Assembly (NCBI GenBank): GCA_022508725.1
Contig: JAFLUR010000011.1
Coordinates: forward strand, 1-16,186
Length of the DNA: 16,186 nucleotides
From: Oscillospiraceae bacterium
Lineage (GTDB): Bacteria > Bacillota > Clostridia > UBA1381
Direction of reading: 5' to 3'
In this document: positions 1 to 6,940 of the stretch, one piece after another
How positions within the stretch are numbered: the first letter of the stretch is position 1
How the letters are laid out: every line of letters begins with the position of its first letter
Notes under the pieces: generated by a model
What the model was told of the DNA's origin: nothing
Seen by the model: only the letters and a program-made list of their open reading frames with translations
Databases searched by the model: none
Program-made: the position numbers and the translations under genes

Positions 1-537
1 ATGATCAACAAAGAGTCTATTGAGTCTATGAAAGACGGAGTAAGAATACTCAATTTCGCAAGGGGTGAGCTTGTCAACAATAAGGATATCAAAGAGGCTA
101 TCGAATCGGGCAGGGTAGGCTGCTATGTGGTCGATTTCCCGAATGAGGAAACGATAAACCTGCCCGGCATAATTTCGATACCGCATTTGGGCGCATCGAC
201 AATAGAGTCGGAGGATAACTGCGCCGTTATGGCGGCTCAGGAAATAGCGGATTTTCTTGAAAACGGAAATATTACCAATTCGGTCAATTTCCCGGACTGC
301 TCGCTTCCGTTGGGCGAAAAGGGCAGAATAGCGATCGCACATAAAAATGTGCCGAGCAAAATCACGACATTTACAAATATTTTTGCCGGCTCCGGAATAA
401 ATATCAGCGATATGATAAATAAGAGCAAAAAGGAAAACGCATATACATTGATGAATGTTGACAGTGAAATAACCGATGAAATTGTGAATAAGATATCGGT
501 TATCGATGATGTTCTCAGCGTAAGAGTAATAAAATAA
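1..537 (+). CDS. serA: D-3-phosphoglycerate dehydrogenase, C-terminal part (5' end outside window)
   Basis: Catalyses the first step of serine synthesis, NAD-dependent oxidation of 3-phosphoglycerate to 3-phosphohydroxypyruvate, in the cytoplasm. What is visible is the end of the nucleotide-binding domain and the regulatory domain. An NFARGELVN segment (local residues 18-26) carries the conserved substrate-binding Arg, and PHLGAST (61-67) carries the catalytic His. A clostridial-type linker ending ITNSVNFP (91-98) follows, then an ACT domain from about residue 108 to the end, which in this family usually binds serine for feedback control. The family is normally about 385 residues, so roughly the first 200 are missing. 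The ATG at position 1 is an internal methionine, not the start. The stop is followed by a clear terminator, so this gene ends its transcription unit. Confidence 0.9.
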   Translation: MINKESIESMKDGVRILNFARGELVNNKDIKEAIESGRVGCYVVDFPNEETINLPGIISIPHLGASTIESEDNCAVMAAQEIADFLENGNITNSVNFPDCSLPLGEKGRIAIAHKNVPSKITTFTNIFAGSGINISDMINKSKKENAYTLMNVDSEITDEIVNKISVIDDVLSVRVIK

Positions 538-555
538 AAAAATACCGTGAATTTT

Positions 556-607
556 AACCGACCTCCGAAATCCCGGGTCCAATATCCGGAAAGGAGGTCG
601 GTTTTTT
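556..607 (+). terminator. Rho-independent terminator after serA
   Basis: A perfect 11-bp inverted repeat (AACCGACCTCC at 556-566, GGAGGTCGGTT at 593-603) is followed directly by a run of six T. The 26-nt loop holds further short palindromes. It lies 18 bases after the serA stop and upstream of the recJ promoter, so it separates the two units. Confidence 0.9.
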
Positions 608-650
608 GAATTTCCGGAGATTTTGTAATCTTATCGTAAAAAAATTTTAC

Positions 651-679
651 TTGAATAAAAGTATATATGGTGATATAAT
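651..679 (+). promoter_or_regulatory. Promoter of the recJ-relA-rlbA-recF operon
   Basis: A -35 box TTGAAT (651-656) is separated by 17 bases from a perfect -10 TATAAT (674-679), preceded by TGA giving an extended -10. The predicted transcript starts near 686, leaving a leader of about 45 nt before recJ. No other good promoter was seen before relA, rlbA or recF. Confidence 0.8.
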
Positions 680-730
680 AGAAATATTATTATAATTATA
701 TATTTTTATCGATTAAATCCGGAGGCAAAT

Positions 731-2446
731 ATGGAACTGAAAAATTGGATATATCAAAATAAATCGCTGAATAAAGATGAAATAGACGCGATGAGCAAAA
801 AATACGGATTTAACTCTATGATTTCAACAATTCTCCTTAACCGCGGCATACATACCGATAAGGAGGTAAAGGCATATATATCAAAATCTATCAGTCATAT
901 ACATCATCCTATGGGTCTGAAGGATGTCGAAAAGGCGGCGGAGATAATAAAGAAGCATATAGACGCCAAAAACCGGATCACGGTGTACGGTGATTATGAT
1001 GTTGACGGAATAACCTCAACCGCGCTTATGTATATGTTTCTGAAAGAATTGGATGCGAACGTGGATTATTATATTCCGGATCGTTTTGACGAGGGGTACG
1101 GAATGAATATTCCTGCGATAAATAAGCTTATAAAAAACGGAACAAAGCTTATTATAACAGTTGACTGCGGTATTACGGCAGTCGCGGAAACATCATTCGC
1201 AAAACTGAAACAAGTTGATGTCATAATTACCGATCATCATACCTGTAAAGAAAAACTGCCGGAGGCGGATGCCGTGATAAATCCCAAACAGCCCGGCTGT
1301 GAATATCCGTTTAAGGAGCTTGCCGGGGTGGGGGTCGCGTTTAAGGTAATACTCGCGCTTGCGGTTTCTTACAACCTTAAAGCGTCGGACTATTTTAACA
1401 AATACTGTGAAATAGTTACGGTAGGAACCATTGCGGACGTCGTCCCGCTTTTGGATGAAAACCGCATTATTGTCGATAAGGGACTCTCAATGCTTCAAAA
1501 CACACGTTTTAAGGGAATAAAAGCATTGATCGAAATCGCCGGAATTGCGGATAAGGATATAACGAGCACATCGGTTTCGTTTGCGATAGCTCCGCGCATA
1601 AATGCCGCGGGAAGAATGGGCGATGCCAAGCTTGCGGTAAGGCTGCTTTTATCCGAGGATGACAATGAAGCGTACTCGCTTGCAAAAGAGCTTAATGATG
1701 CCAACATAAAACGCCAGAATACAGAGGTCGAAATATACAATGAGGCGATAGACATGATCGCGTCGGATTGTGATTTTGAGAAAAATAAGGTAATAGTTCT
1801 GTGCAAAAAGGGATGGCATGACGGTGTTATAGGCATTGTTGCCTCGAAAATATGCGATTTGTATTCCCGTCCGTGCATACTCATTACTTATGACGATAAT
1901 TTTTCGGCGAAAGGGTCCGGAAGAAGTATCGAGGGATTTAATCTGTTTGACGCGCTTGCCGGGTGCGGTGATATTCTTTCCAATTTCGGAGGTCATGCAA
2001 TAGCGGCGGGACTCAGTCTTAACCCCGATGATACGGAGGAATTCAAAAATCGTATAAACGAGTATGCAAACCGGGTGCTCACAGCCGAAAAGATGAAGAC
2101 AAATATAAAGATAGATTCGGAAATTATGCCGGAATATGTTACGGGCAAAAGCGCAAGGGTCCTTGCAAAGCTTGAACCGTTCGGAGTGGGAAATCCAAAG
2201 CCCGTATTCTCAATGCCCGGACTTACCGTTGTGTCAATGTCAAGAATGGGGATCGATGAGAAGCATATACGAATTAAATTCAAGCATAACAATATGTATT
2301 TTCAGGCGGTCGGTTTCGGTATGGGAAGATATTCGGAATTTTTCAATGTGGGAGATACCGTTGAAATAGCATTTACCATGGATATGAATTATTTTTCCGG
2401 CACAGAGTCTTTGCAGCTTATGCTTAAGGATATGCGTTATTCGTAA
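731..2446 (+). CDS. recJ: Single-stranded-DNA-specific exonuclease RecJ
   Basis: A 5'-to-3' exonuclease on single-stranded DNA that acts in the RecFOR gap-repair pathway, base excision and mismatch repair. The DHH phosphoesterase core is intact: GDYDVDG (residues 87-93), VDCG (144-147), TDHH (167-170) and GTIADVVPL (232-240), which together supply the metal-binding aspartates and histidines. The second domain (DHHA1) shows APRINAAGRMG (288-298), WHDGVIGIVASK (362-373), KGSGRS (394-399) and FGGHAIAAG (419-427). At 571 residues it matches the short E. coli-like RecJ, without the extra C-terminal region of the longer Bacillus protein. The ATG at 731 has GGAGG nine bases before it. It is the first gene of its operon, 32 bases ahead of relA. 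Confidence 0.95.
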   Translation: MELKNWIYQNKSLNKDEIDAMSKKYGFNSMISTILLNRGIHTDKEVKAYISKSISHIHHPMGLKDVEKAAEIIKKHIDAKNRITVYGDYDVDGITSTALMYMFLKELDANVDYYIPDRFDEGYGMNIPAINKLIKNGTKLIITVDCGITAVAETSFAKLKQVDVIITDHHTCKEKLPEADAVINPKQPGCEYPFKELAGVGVAFKVILALAVSYNLKASDYFNKYCEIVTVGTIADVVPLLDENRIIVDKGLSMLQNTRFKGIKALIEIAGIADKDITSTSVSFAIAPRINAAGRMGDAKLAVRLLLSEDDNEAYSLAKELNDANIKRQNTEVEIYNEAIDMIASDCDFEKNKVIVLCKKGWHDGVIGIVASKICDLYSRPCILITYDDNFSAKGSGRSIEGFNLFDALAGCGDILSNFGGHAIAAGLSLNPDDTEEFKNRINEYANRVLTAEKMKTNIKIDSEIMPEYVTGKSARVLAKLEPFGVGNPKPVFSMPGLTVVSMSRMGIDEKHIRIKFKHNNMYFQAVGFGMGRYSEFFNVGDTVEIAFTMDMNYFSGTESLQLMLKDMRYS

Positions 2447-2478
2447 TTTTGTATTGTTCAGAAAGGATATGATTTGTT

Positions 2479-4731
2479 ATGAGTATTATAATTCCGGAAG
2501 ACAGTATGGAGATCAAGCGTGATGAAACGGTATCATTTTTGGACACAGATGCCATTATAGACGATATCTGTAAGATCTGCCGGGCGCAGAATGAATCAGC
2601 CGATACAGAACTTGTAAGGCGCGCCTATGCCCTTGCGAAAGAGGCTCATAAGGAACAGAAACGCCGCTCCGGCGCACCGTATCTCGAACATCCGGTACGG
2701 GTGGCTCAGATTGTCGCACATATGACAACGGATACGACCGCGATAGCCGCCGCTCTTCTCCATGATGTTGTCGAGGATACGGCATATTCCACAGAATATG
2801 TAAAGGCGAATTTCGGACAGTCGGTTTCGGATATTGTCGATGGTGTCACAAAACTGAAAAAATTACAATATAATACTCATGAGGAACAGCAGGTGGAAAA
2901 TCTGCGCAAAATGTTTATAGCTATGGCGAAGGATATACGAGTGGTTATAATAAAGCTCGTTGACCGACTCCATAACATGCGTACTCTCGAATATATGTCG
3001 GTTGCGAAACAGTGCGAAAAGGCTAAGGAAACGCTTGAAATATATGCGCCGCTCGCGCACAGGCTCGGTATGTCCAAAATAAAGGCGGAGCTTGAGGATC
3101 TGTCGCTTAAATATATCGACCCGGTCGCGTATCAGGAGCTGCGTGACAGCATAAATCAGAAAAAGCGGGAACGTGAGGAATTTATAAACTCCATTATAGA
3201 AACTCTTGAAAAAAAGCTTTCGGAACTGAATTTAAAAGGTCAGGTGACGGGACGGGCAAAGCATTTTTACAGCATATACAAAAAGATGTATGTTCAGAAT
3301 AAAACCCTTGATGAGCTTTACGATCTGTTCGCCGTAAGAATTATCGTGGATACCGTTTCAGAATGCTATGCGATGCTCGGAACGGTGCATGAAATATATA
3401 CACCCATAACGGGCAGATTTAAGGATTATATCGCAACGCCGAAGCCGAATATGTATCAGTCGCTGCATACAACGGTTATCGGCAGCAGGGAAGATGATCT
3501 CGATCATGGCGGCGTTCCCGTGGAAATTCAGATAAGAACATGGGAAATGCACAGAATTGCCGAGGAGGGTATAGCCGCTCACTGGAAATATAAGGAGGGC
3601 GTGTCCGGACCGAATGAAATGGATGAAAAACTGAGCTGGATAAGACAGGTTCTTGAAACTCAGGTCGAAACCATCGATACCGATGATTTTCTCAATAATA
3701 TAAAGCTTGACCTTTTCGCCGATGAGGTTTTTGTGTTCACGCCCAACGGAAAGGTTTTGTGTCTGCCGGCAAAAAGCACGCCTATAGATTTTGCGTTCAG
3801 CATACACTCGGGTATCGGCTATAAAATGAGCGGCGCAAAGGTAAACGGAAGAATTGTAAACAATGATTATATCCTCAAAAACGGCGATATTGTCGAGATA
3901 CTTACCTCCGCGAATATTGCCGGTCCGAGCAAAGACTGGCTTAAAATAGTGCGTACCACTCAGGCTAAAAATAAAATAAATCAATGGTTTAAGCGTGAAA
4001 ACAGGGATGAGAATATCGCGCACGGAAAGCTTGCGGTCGAAAAGGAGCTGAAACGTCTCGGATACACACATTCTCAGCTTTTTGACAGCGACAGCTTCGG
4101 ACAGCTCTTAAGGCGGTATAATCTCAATGATGAAAACGATCTGTATGCAAGTGTCGGATACGGCGGACTCAGCGCACAGAAGATAGTTCTTCGTCTGCGC
4201 GATGATTATGTTAAAAACAAAAAAGGCGAAGAACATGAATTTGAGCAAGCCCCTGTCACGCCTGTGCGAAATTCGAGCAACGGAATTATTGTCGAGGGGA
4301 TCGAAAACTGTCTTGTTCGTCTCTCAAAATGCTGCAATCCCATTCCGGGTGACGAAATAAAGGGATTTATAACAAAGGGCAGGGGAGTATCGGTACACAG
4401 AGCCGATTGCTGTAATATCCGGGAGGATTCGCTTGCACCGGAGGATCGTGACAGATTTATCAATGTGCGGTGGGAACGATCCGGAAACAGCTCTTATGTC
4501 GCATTGATACAGATAGATGTTTACGATCGGCGCGGTCTTATACAGGAAATATCCTCAACTATTTTTGATATGGGCATTTCATGCAGTTCGATAAACGCAA
4601 AGGTAAATAAAAAAGGGATAGCTACGGTATGTCTGGGAGTAGAGATATGCGAAAAGGATGATGTTGACAGAATAATGAAACGTCTTGCAATGATGGACGG
4701 AGCAATAAATGTGTCGAGAACTCAGAACTGA
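2479..4731 (+). CDS. relA: Bifunctional (p)ppGpp synthetase/hydrolase (long RSH protein)
   Basis: Makes and degrades the alarmone (p)ppGpp, the signal of the stringent response. Domains in order: an HD hydrolase with H71, HDVVED (95-100) and VDRLHNMRT (161-169); a synthetase with KHFYSIYKKM (261-270), the RFKDYIATPKPN/YQSLHTTV segment (313-333) and the catalytic EIQ (349-351); a TGS domain (about 414-474); a helical region; a zinc-finger-like segment with CC (618-619) and DCC (643-645); and a C-terminal ACT domain (about 675-748). Both catalytic sites look complete, and 750 residues is the normal length. AAAGGA lies 11 bases before the ATG. The gene sits directly between recJ and the rlbA-recF pair. 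In many Firmicutes apt separates recJ and relA; here apt lies further downstream. Confidence 0.95.
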   Translation: MSIIIPEDSMEIKRDETVSFLDTDAIIDDICKICRAQNESADTELVRRAYALAKEAHKEQKRRSGAPYLEHPVRVAQIVAHMTTDTTAIAAALLHDVVEDTAYSTEYVKANFGQSVSDIVDGVTKLKKLQYNTHEEQQVENLRKMFIAMAKDIRVVIIKLVDRLHNMRTLEYMSVAKQCEKAKETLEIYAPLAHRLGMSKIKAELEDLSLKYIDPVAYQELRDSINQKKREREEFINSIIETLEKKLSELNLKGQVTGRAKHFYSIYKKMYVQNKTLDELYDLFAVRIIVDTVSECYAMLGTVHEIYTPITGRFKDYIATPKPNMYQSLHTTVIGSREDDLDHGGVPVEIQIRTWEMHRIAEEGIAAHWKYKEGVSGPNEMDEKLSWIRQVLETQVETIDTDDFLNNIKLDLFADEVFVFTPNGKVLCLPAKSTPIDFAFSIHSGIGYKMSGAKVNGRIVNNDYILKNGDIVEILTSANIAGPSKDWLKIVRTTQAKNKINQWFKRENRDENIAHGKLAVEKELKRLGYTHSQLFDSDSFGQLLRRYNLNDENDLYASVGYGGLSAQKIVLRLRDDYVKNKKGEEHEFEQAPVTPVRNSSNGIIVEGIENCLVRLSKCCNPIPGDEIKGFITKGRGVSVHRADCCNIREDSLAPEDRDRFINVRWERSGNSSYVALIQIDVYDRRGLIQEISSTIFDMGISCSSINAKVNKKGIATVCLGVEICEKDDVDRIMKRLAMMDGAINVSRTQN

Positions 4732-4757
4732 ATACCGTTTTTATGAAAGGAATTGCG

Positions 4758-4982
4758 ATGCATAAGGAAAATATAAAAATAACGACCGAATATATAAAGC
4801 TGGATCAGCTGCTTAAATTTGCGGGTATCGCGGAATCGGGCGCGGATGCAAAGGATATGATATATGATGAAACGGTGAGCGTCGGGGGAGAGATCTGCAC
4901 GATGAGAGGGAAAAAGATTCGCCCGGGCGATGTGGTGACGGTGGAATTTGACGATGAAGTTTGTGAAATAACGGTGGAATAA
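4758..4982 (+). CDS. rlbA: S4-domain RNA-binding protein RlbA (YaaA family)
   Basis: A 74-residue protein that is almost entirely one S4 RNA-binding fold: YIKLDQLLKFAG (residues 12-23), then a central VSVGGEI strand (40-46) and GKKIRPGDVVTVEF (51-64). Its relatives are Bacillus YaaA/RlbA, usually encoded directly before recF and linked to ribosome assembly. I chose the ATG at 4758 because AAAGGA (4746-4751) sits six bases before it. An in-frame ATG at 4743 would lie upstream of that site and has no ribosome binding site of its own. The stop is separated from the recF ATG by a single base, suggesting translational coupling. The function beyond RNA binding is inferred from the family. Confidence 0.85.
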   Translation: MHKENIKITTEYIKLDQLLKFAGIAESGADAKDMIYDETVSVGGEICTMRGKKIRPGDVVTVEFDDEVCEITVE

Positions 4983-4983
4983 T

Positions 4984-6057
4984 ATGCGTATAAATTCCTT
5001 GCTGCTTAATAATTTCAGAAATTATACCGATGAAAGGGTCGAATTTTCCCCGCTTACCAATATAATTTACGGGAATAACGCGCAGGGGAAAACCAATCTT
5101 TTGGAGGCTGTGTATATGTTCACGCAGGGACGCAGCTACAGAACAAGCTCCGACAGGGAGCTTATTATGTTCGGAAGCGAATTTGCGTCGGTGAAGTCGG
5201 ATTTTTCATCGCTGAGCCGTGATTTTTCGGCGGTGATACGCATAAGCCGCGACGCAAAAAAGAAAATCACCGTAAATAATGTTTCCGTGTCAAAGCTCAG
5301 CATGCTTATGAGCTACTTTAATGCGGTGATATTTTCGCCGGAGGATTTGGAGCTTGTAAAAGGCTCTCCCGGCAGGCGACGCAGGTTTATCGACGGTGCG
5401 ATAAGTCAGCTTTATCCGAATTATCTCGCGGCATTGATAGATTATTATAAAATTCTTAAACAGAAAAATATGCTTTTGAAGGATTTGAAAATCAAGCATA
5501 TACATTCCGATACCGTGCTTTCGGTCTGGAATTCACAGCTTGCCGAAAAGGGCACGGTTATACGCAGATACCGTTCGGAATTTTTTGAGGGGATATCTCC
5601 GTTTGTAACCGAAATTCACGGCAATATCAGCGGTGAGGATATGAAAATCGAGTATCGCCCGAATTGTGACGGGGATATTCTCGAAAGACTCGAAAATAAT
5701 CAAAGCCGTGAAATCGAAAACGGCGCGGCATTGTACGGAATTCATCGGGATGATGCCGAATTTATGATAAACGGCAGATCGGCGGGAATATATGCGTCGC
5801 AGGGGCAGCAGCGAACGGCGGTATTGTCGCTTAAACTCGCGCAGACCGAATATATTGAAAATTTAAAGGATGAATACCCTGTTCTTTTGCTTGATGATAT
5901 AATGAGTGAGCTTGACACAAGCCGCAGAGCGTATTTATCGGGCAGCATAGGCAACAAACAGGTGCTTATTACCTGTACGGACGCCGATTTGGTAAAGGTC
6001 GAATCGGATACAAGAATATTATCGGTGGACAACGGCAGAGTTACGGTTGAAAAATAA
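4984..6057 (+). CDS. recF: DNA replication and repair protein RecF
   Basis: An SMC-like ATPase that, with RecO and RecR, loads RecA at single-strand gaps and stalled forks. The Walker A motif is GNNAQGKT (residues 30-37). RecF-typical segments FSPEDLELVKGSPGRRR (117-133) and GIHRDD (252-257) are present. The ABC signature is SQGQQ (272-276), Walker B LLLDD (301-305) and the D-loop SELD (308-311). Its 357 residues fit the family (about 360-370). A GGTGGA inside the end of rlbA (4973-4978) serves as ribosome binding site. The gene normally sits between dnaN/rlbA and gyrB near the replication origin. Here the upstream partner is relA-rlbA and the downstream gene is apt, so the pair has moved, or the origin cluster has been split. 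Confidence 0.95.
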   Translation: MRINSLLLNNFRNYTDERVEFSPLTNIIYGNNAQGKTNLLEAVYMFTQGRSYRTSSDRELIMFGSEFASVKSDFSSLSRDFSAVIRISRDAKKKITVNNVSVSKLSMLMSYFNAVIFSPEDLELVKGSPGRRRRFIDGAISQLYPNYLAALIDYYKILKQKNMLLKDLKIKHIHSDTVLSVWNSQLAEKGTVIRRYRSEFFEGISPFVTEIHGNISGEDMKIEYRPNCDGDILERLENNQSREIENGAALYGIHRDDAEFMINGRSAGIYASQGQQRTAVLSLKLAQTEYIENLKDEYPVLLLDDIMSELDTSRRAYLSGSIGNKQVLITCTDADLVKVESDTRILSVDNGRVTVEK

Positions 6058-6096
6058 ACGGATTTTTGAACATTGTACAAATATGAGGAAAAAGTA

Positions 6097-6125
6097 TTGA
6101 TATATTTAGGCGGGTGTGGTAATAT
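6097..6125 (+). promoter_or_regulatory. Candidate promoter of a short orphan transcript
   Basis: TTGATA (6097-6102), a 17-base spacer and TAATAT (6120-6125), with TGG just before the -10 giving an extended -10. It points toward the terminator at 6178-6210 rather than directly toward apt, which has its own better promoter. Confidence 0.5.
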
Positions 6126-6131
6126 AAAAGA

Positions 6132-6216
6132 AAGGTTGATTTAAACGGTCAGCCGAAAGTTTTTTGATTATTTTTACAATAACCGCTTTCTTTGCCGAGG
6201 GGCGGTTATTTTGTTT
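6132..6216 (+). ncRNA. Candidate small RNA or orphan leader between recF and apt
   Basis: If the promoter at 6097-6125 is used, the transcript would start near 6132 and stop at the terminator around 6210-6216, about 80 nt long. It contains a hairpin GGTTGA (6134-6139) with TCAGCC (6149-6154), including one G-U pair, then a T run, then the terminator stem. I see no credible small open reading frame and do not recognise a known riboswitch. It could also be two stacked terminators for recF read-through. Confidence 0.35.
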
Positions 6217-6219
6217 TAT
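6178..6219 (+). terminator. Rho-independent terminator upstream of apt
   Basis: A 9-bp stem AATAACCGC (6178-6186) with GCGGTTATT (6202-6210), followed by a T-rich tail. It ends the recF operon and/or the short orphan transcript before the apt promoter. Confidence 0.75.
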
Positions 6220-6233
6220 TACGGAAAAATTTA

Positions 6234-6261
6234 TTGACAATACCGAAATCGGTGGTATAAT
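6234..6261 (+). promoter_or_regulatory. apt promoter with an internal palindrome
   Basis: Perfect TTGACA (6234-6239) and TATAAT (6256-6261) with a 16-base spacer and TGG extended -10. The spacer contains the palindrome ACCGAAATCGGT (6242-6253, 5-bp arms), positioned like an operator. The transcript would start near 6268, at a hairpin formed by TTGTAA (6266-6271) and TTACAA (6286-6291). Confidence 0.85.
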
Positions 6262-6317
6262 TATTTTGTAAAGGTTAAAATTGCCTTACAATAAATAAAT
6301 GCGGAGGTTTGTGTATT

Positions 6318-6842
6318 ATGAAAAAATTAGAAGATTATGTTGAAAATATAGTTGATTTTCCCGAAAAAGGAATTATATTCCGTGATGTCTCATCGGTATT
6401 TCAGGATAAGGACGGATTGAAGCTTGCCATTGACAGTATGCTGAAAGCGGTCGAGGGTTTGGATTTCGATGTGGTCGCCGGAACCGAATCGAGAGGCTTT
6501 CTTTTGGGTATGCCTATCGCCTATGCTCTTAATAAGGGTTTTGTCATGGTAAGAAAAAAAGGAAAGCTGCCGCGAGAGGTCGTTTCAAAGGAGTATGAGC
6601 TTGAATACGGCACGGCTGCGATTGAAATTCACAAGGATGCGATAAAACCGGGGGACAGAGTGCTTGTTGTGGACGACCTTATAGCTACGGGCGGCACCAT
6701 AAAGGCGGCTGCCGAGCTTATTGAGGAATTGGGCGGCACAGTGGCAAAAATGATTTTCCTTATAGAGCTTGAAGATTTGGACGGACGCTCAAAGCTTGAA
6801 GGTTATGATATCGAATCGGTGATAAAATATAAGGGAAAATAA
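6318..6842 (+). CDS. apt: Adenine phosphoribosyltransferase
   Basis: Salvages adenine by joining it to PRPP to give AMP and pyrophosphate, in the cytoplasm. The PRPP-binding motif VLVVDDLIATGGT is at residues 115-127. The adenine-recognition segment IIFRDV lies at 19-24, and the flexible loop RKKGKLP at 79-85. The 174 residues match the usual length (about 170). The start is the ATG at 6318, ten bases after GGAGG (6303-6307). A TTG at 6309 is in frame but overlaps the space right behind that site. The gene has its own promoter and terminator and is therefore probably monocistronic. In Bacillus and many Clostridia this gene lies between recJ and relA. Confidence 0.95.
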   Translation: MKKLEDYVENIVDFPEKGIIFRDVSSVFQDKDGLKLAIDSMLKAVEGLDFDVVAGTESRGFLLGMPIAYALNKGFVMVRKKGKLPREVVSKEYELEYGTAAIEIHKDAIKPGDRVLVVDDLIATGGTIKAAAELIEELGGTVAKMIFLIELEDLDGRSKLEGYDIESVIKYKGK

Positions 6843-6874
6843 GAAAACAAACGTTTCCGTAATTTCGGGATATA

Positions 6875-6926
6875 AAAACGGTGTTGCTTTTATATGACAG
6901 TATCATATCAAGCAACACCGCTTTTT
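6875..6926. terminator. Bidirectional terminator between apt and the decarboxylase operon
   Basis: A perfect 11-bp stem CGGTGTTGCTT (6879-6889) with AAGCAACACCG (6910-6920), extended by an inner ATATGA/TCATAT stem offset by one base. AAAA precedes it on the left and TTTTT follows on the right, so it can stop apt on the + strand and oadA on the - strand. Confidence 0.9.
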
Positions 6927-6940
6927 ACTGTTTTACGAAA

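Noticed and set aside
3358..4071. Open frame of 237 codons on the - strand within relA
   Set aside because: It lies fully opposite the conserved synthetase and TGS domains of RelA, and the translation has no family features.
6309..6317. Upstream TTG as the apt start
   Set aside because: It begins one base after GGAGG, too close to be used; the ATG at 6318 has proper spacing and matches the family N terminus.
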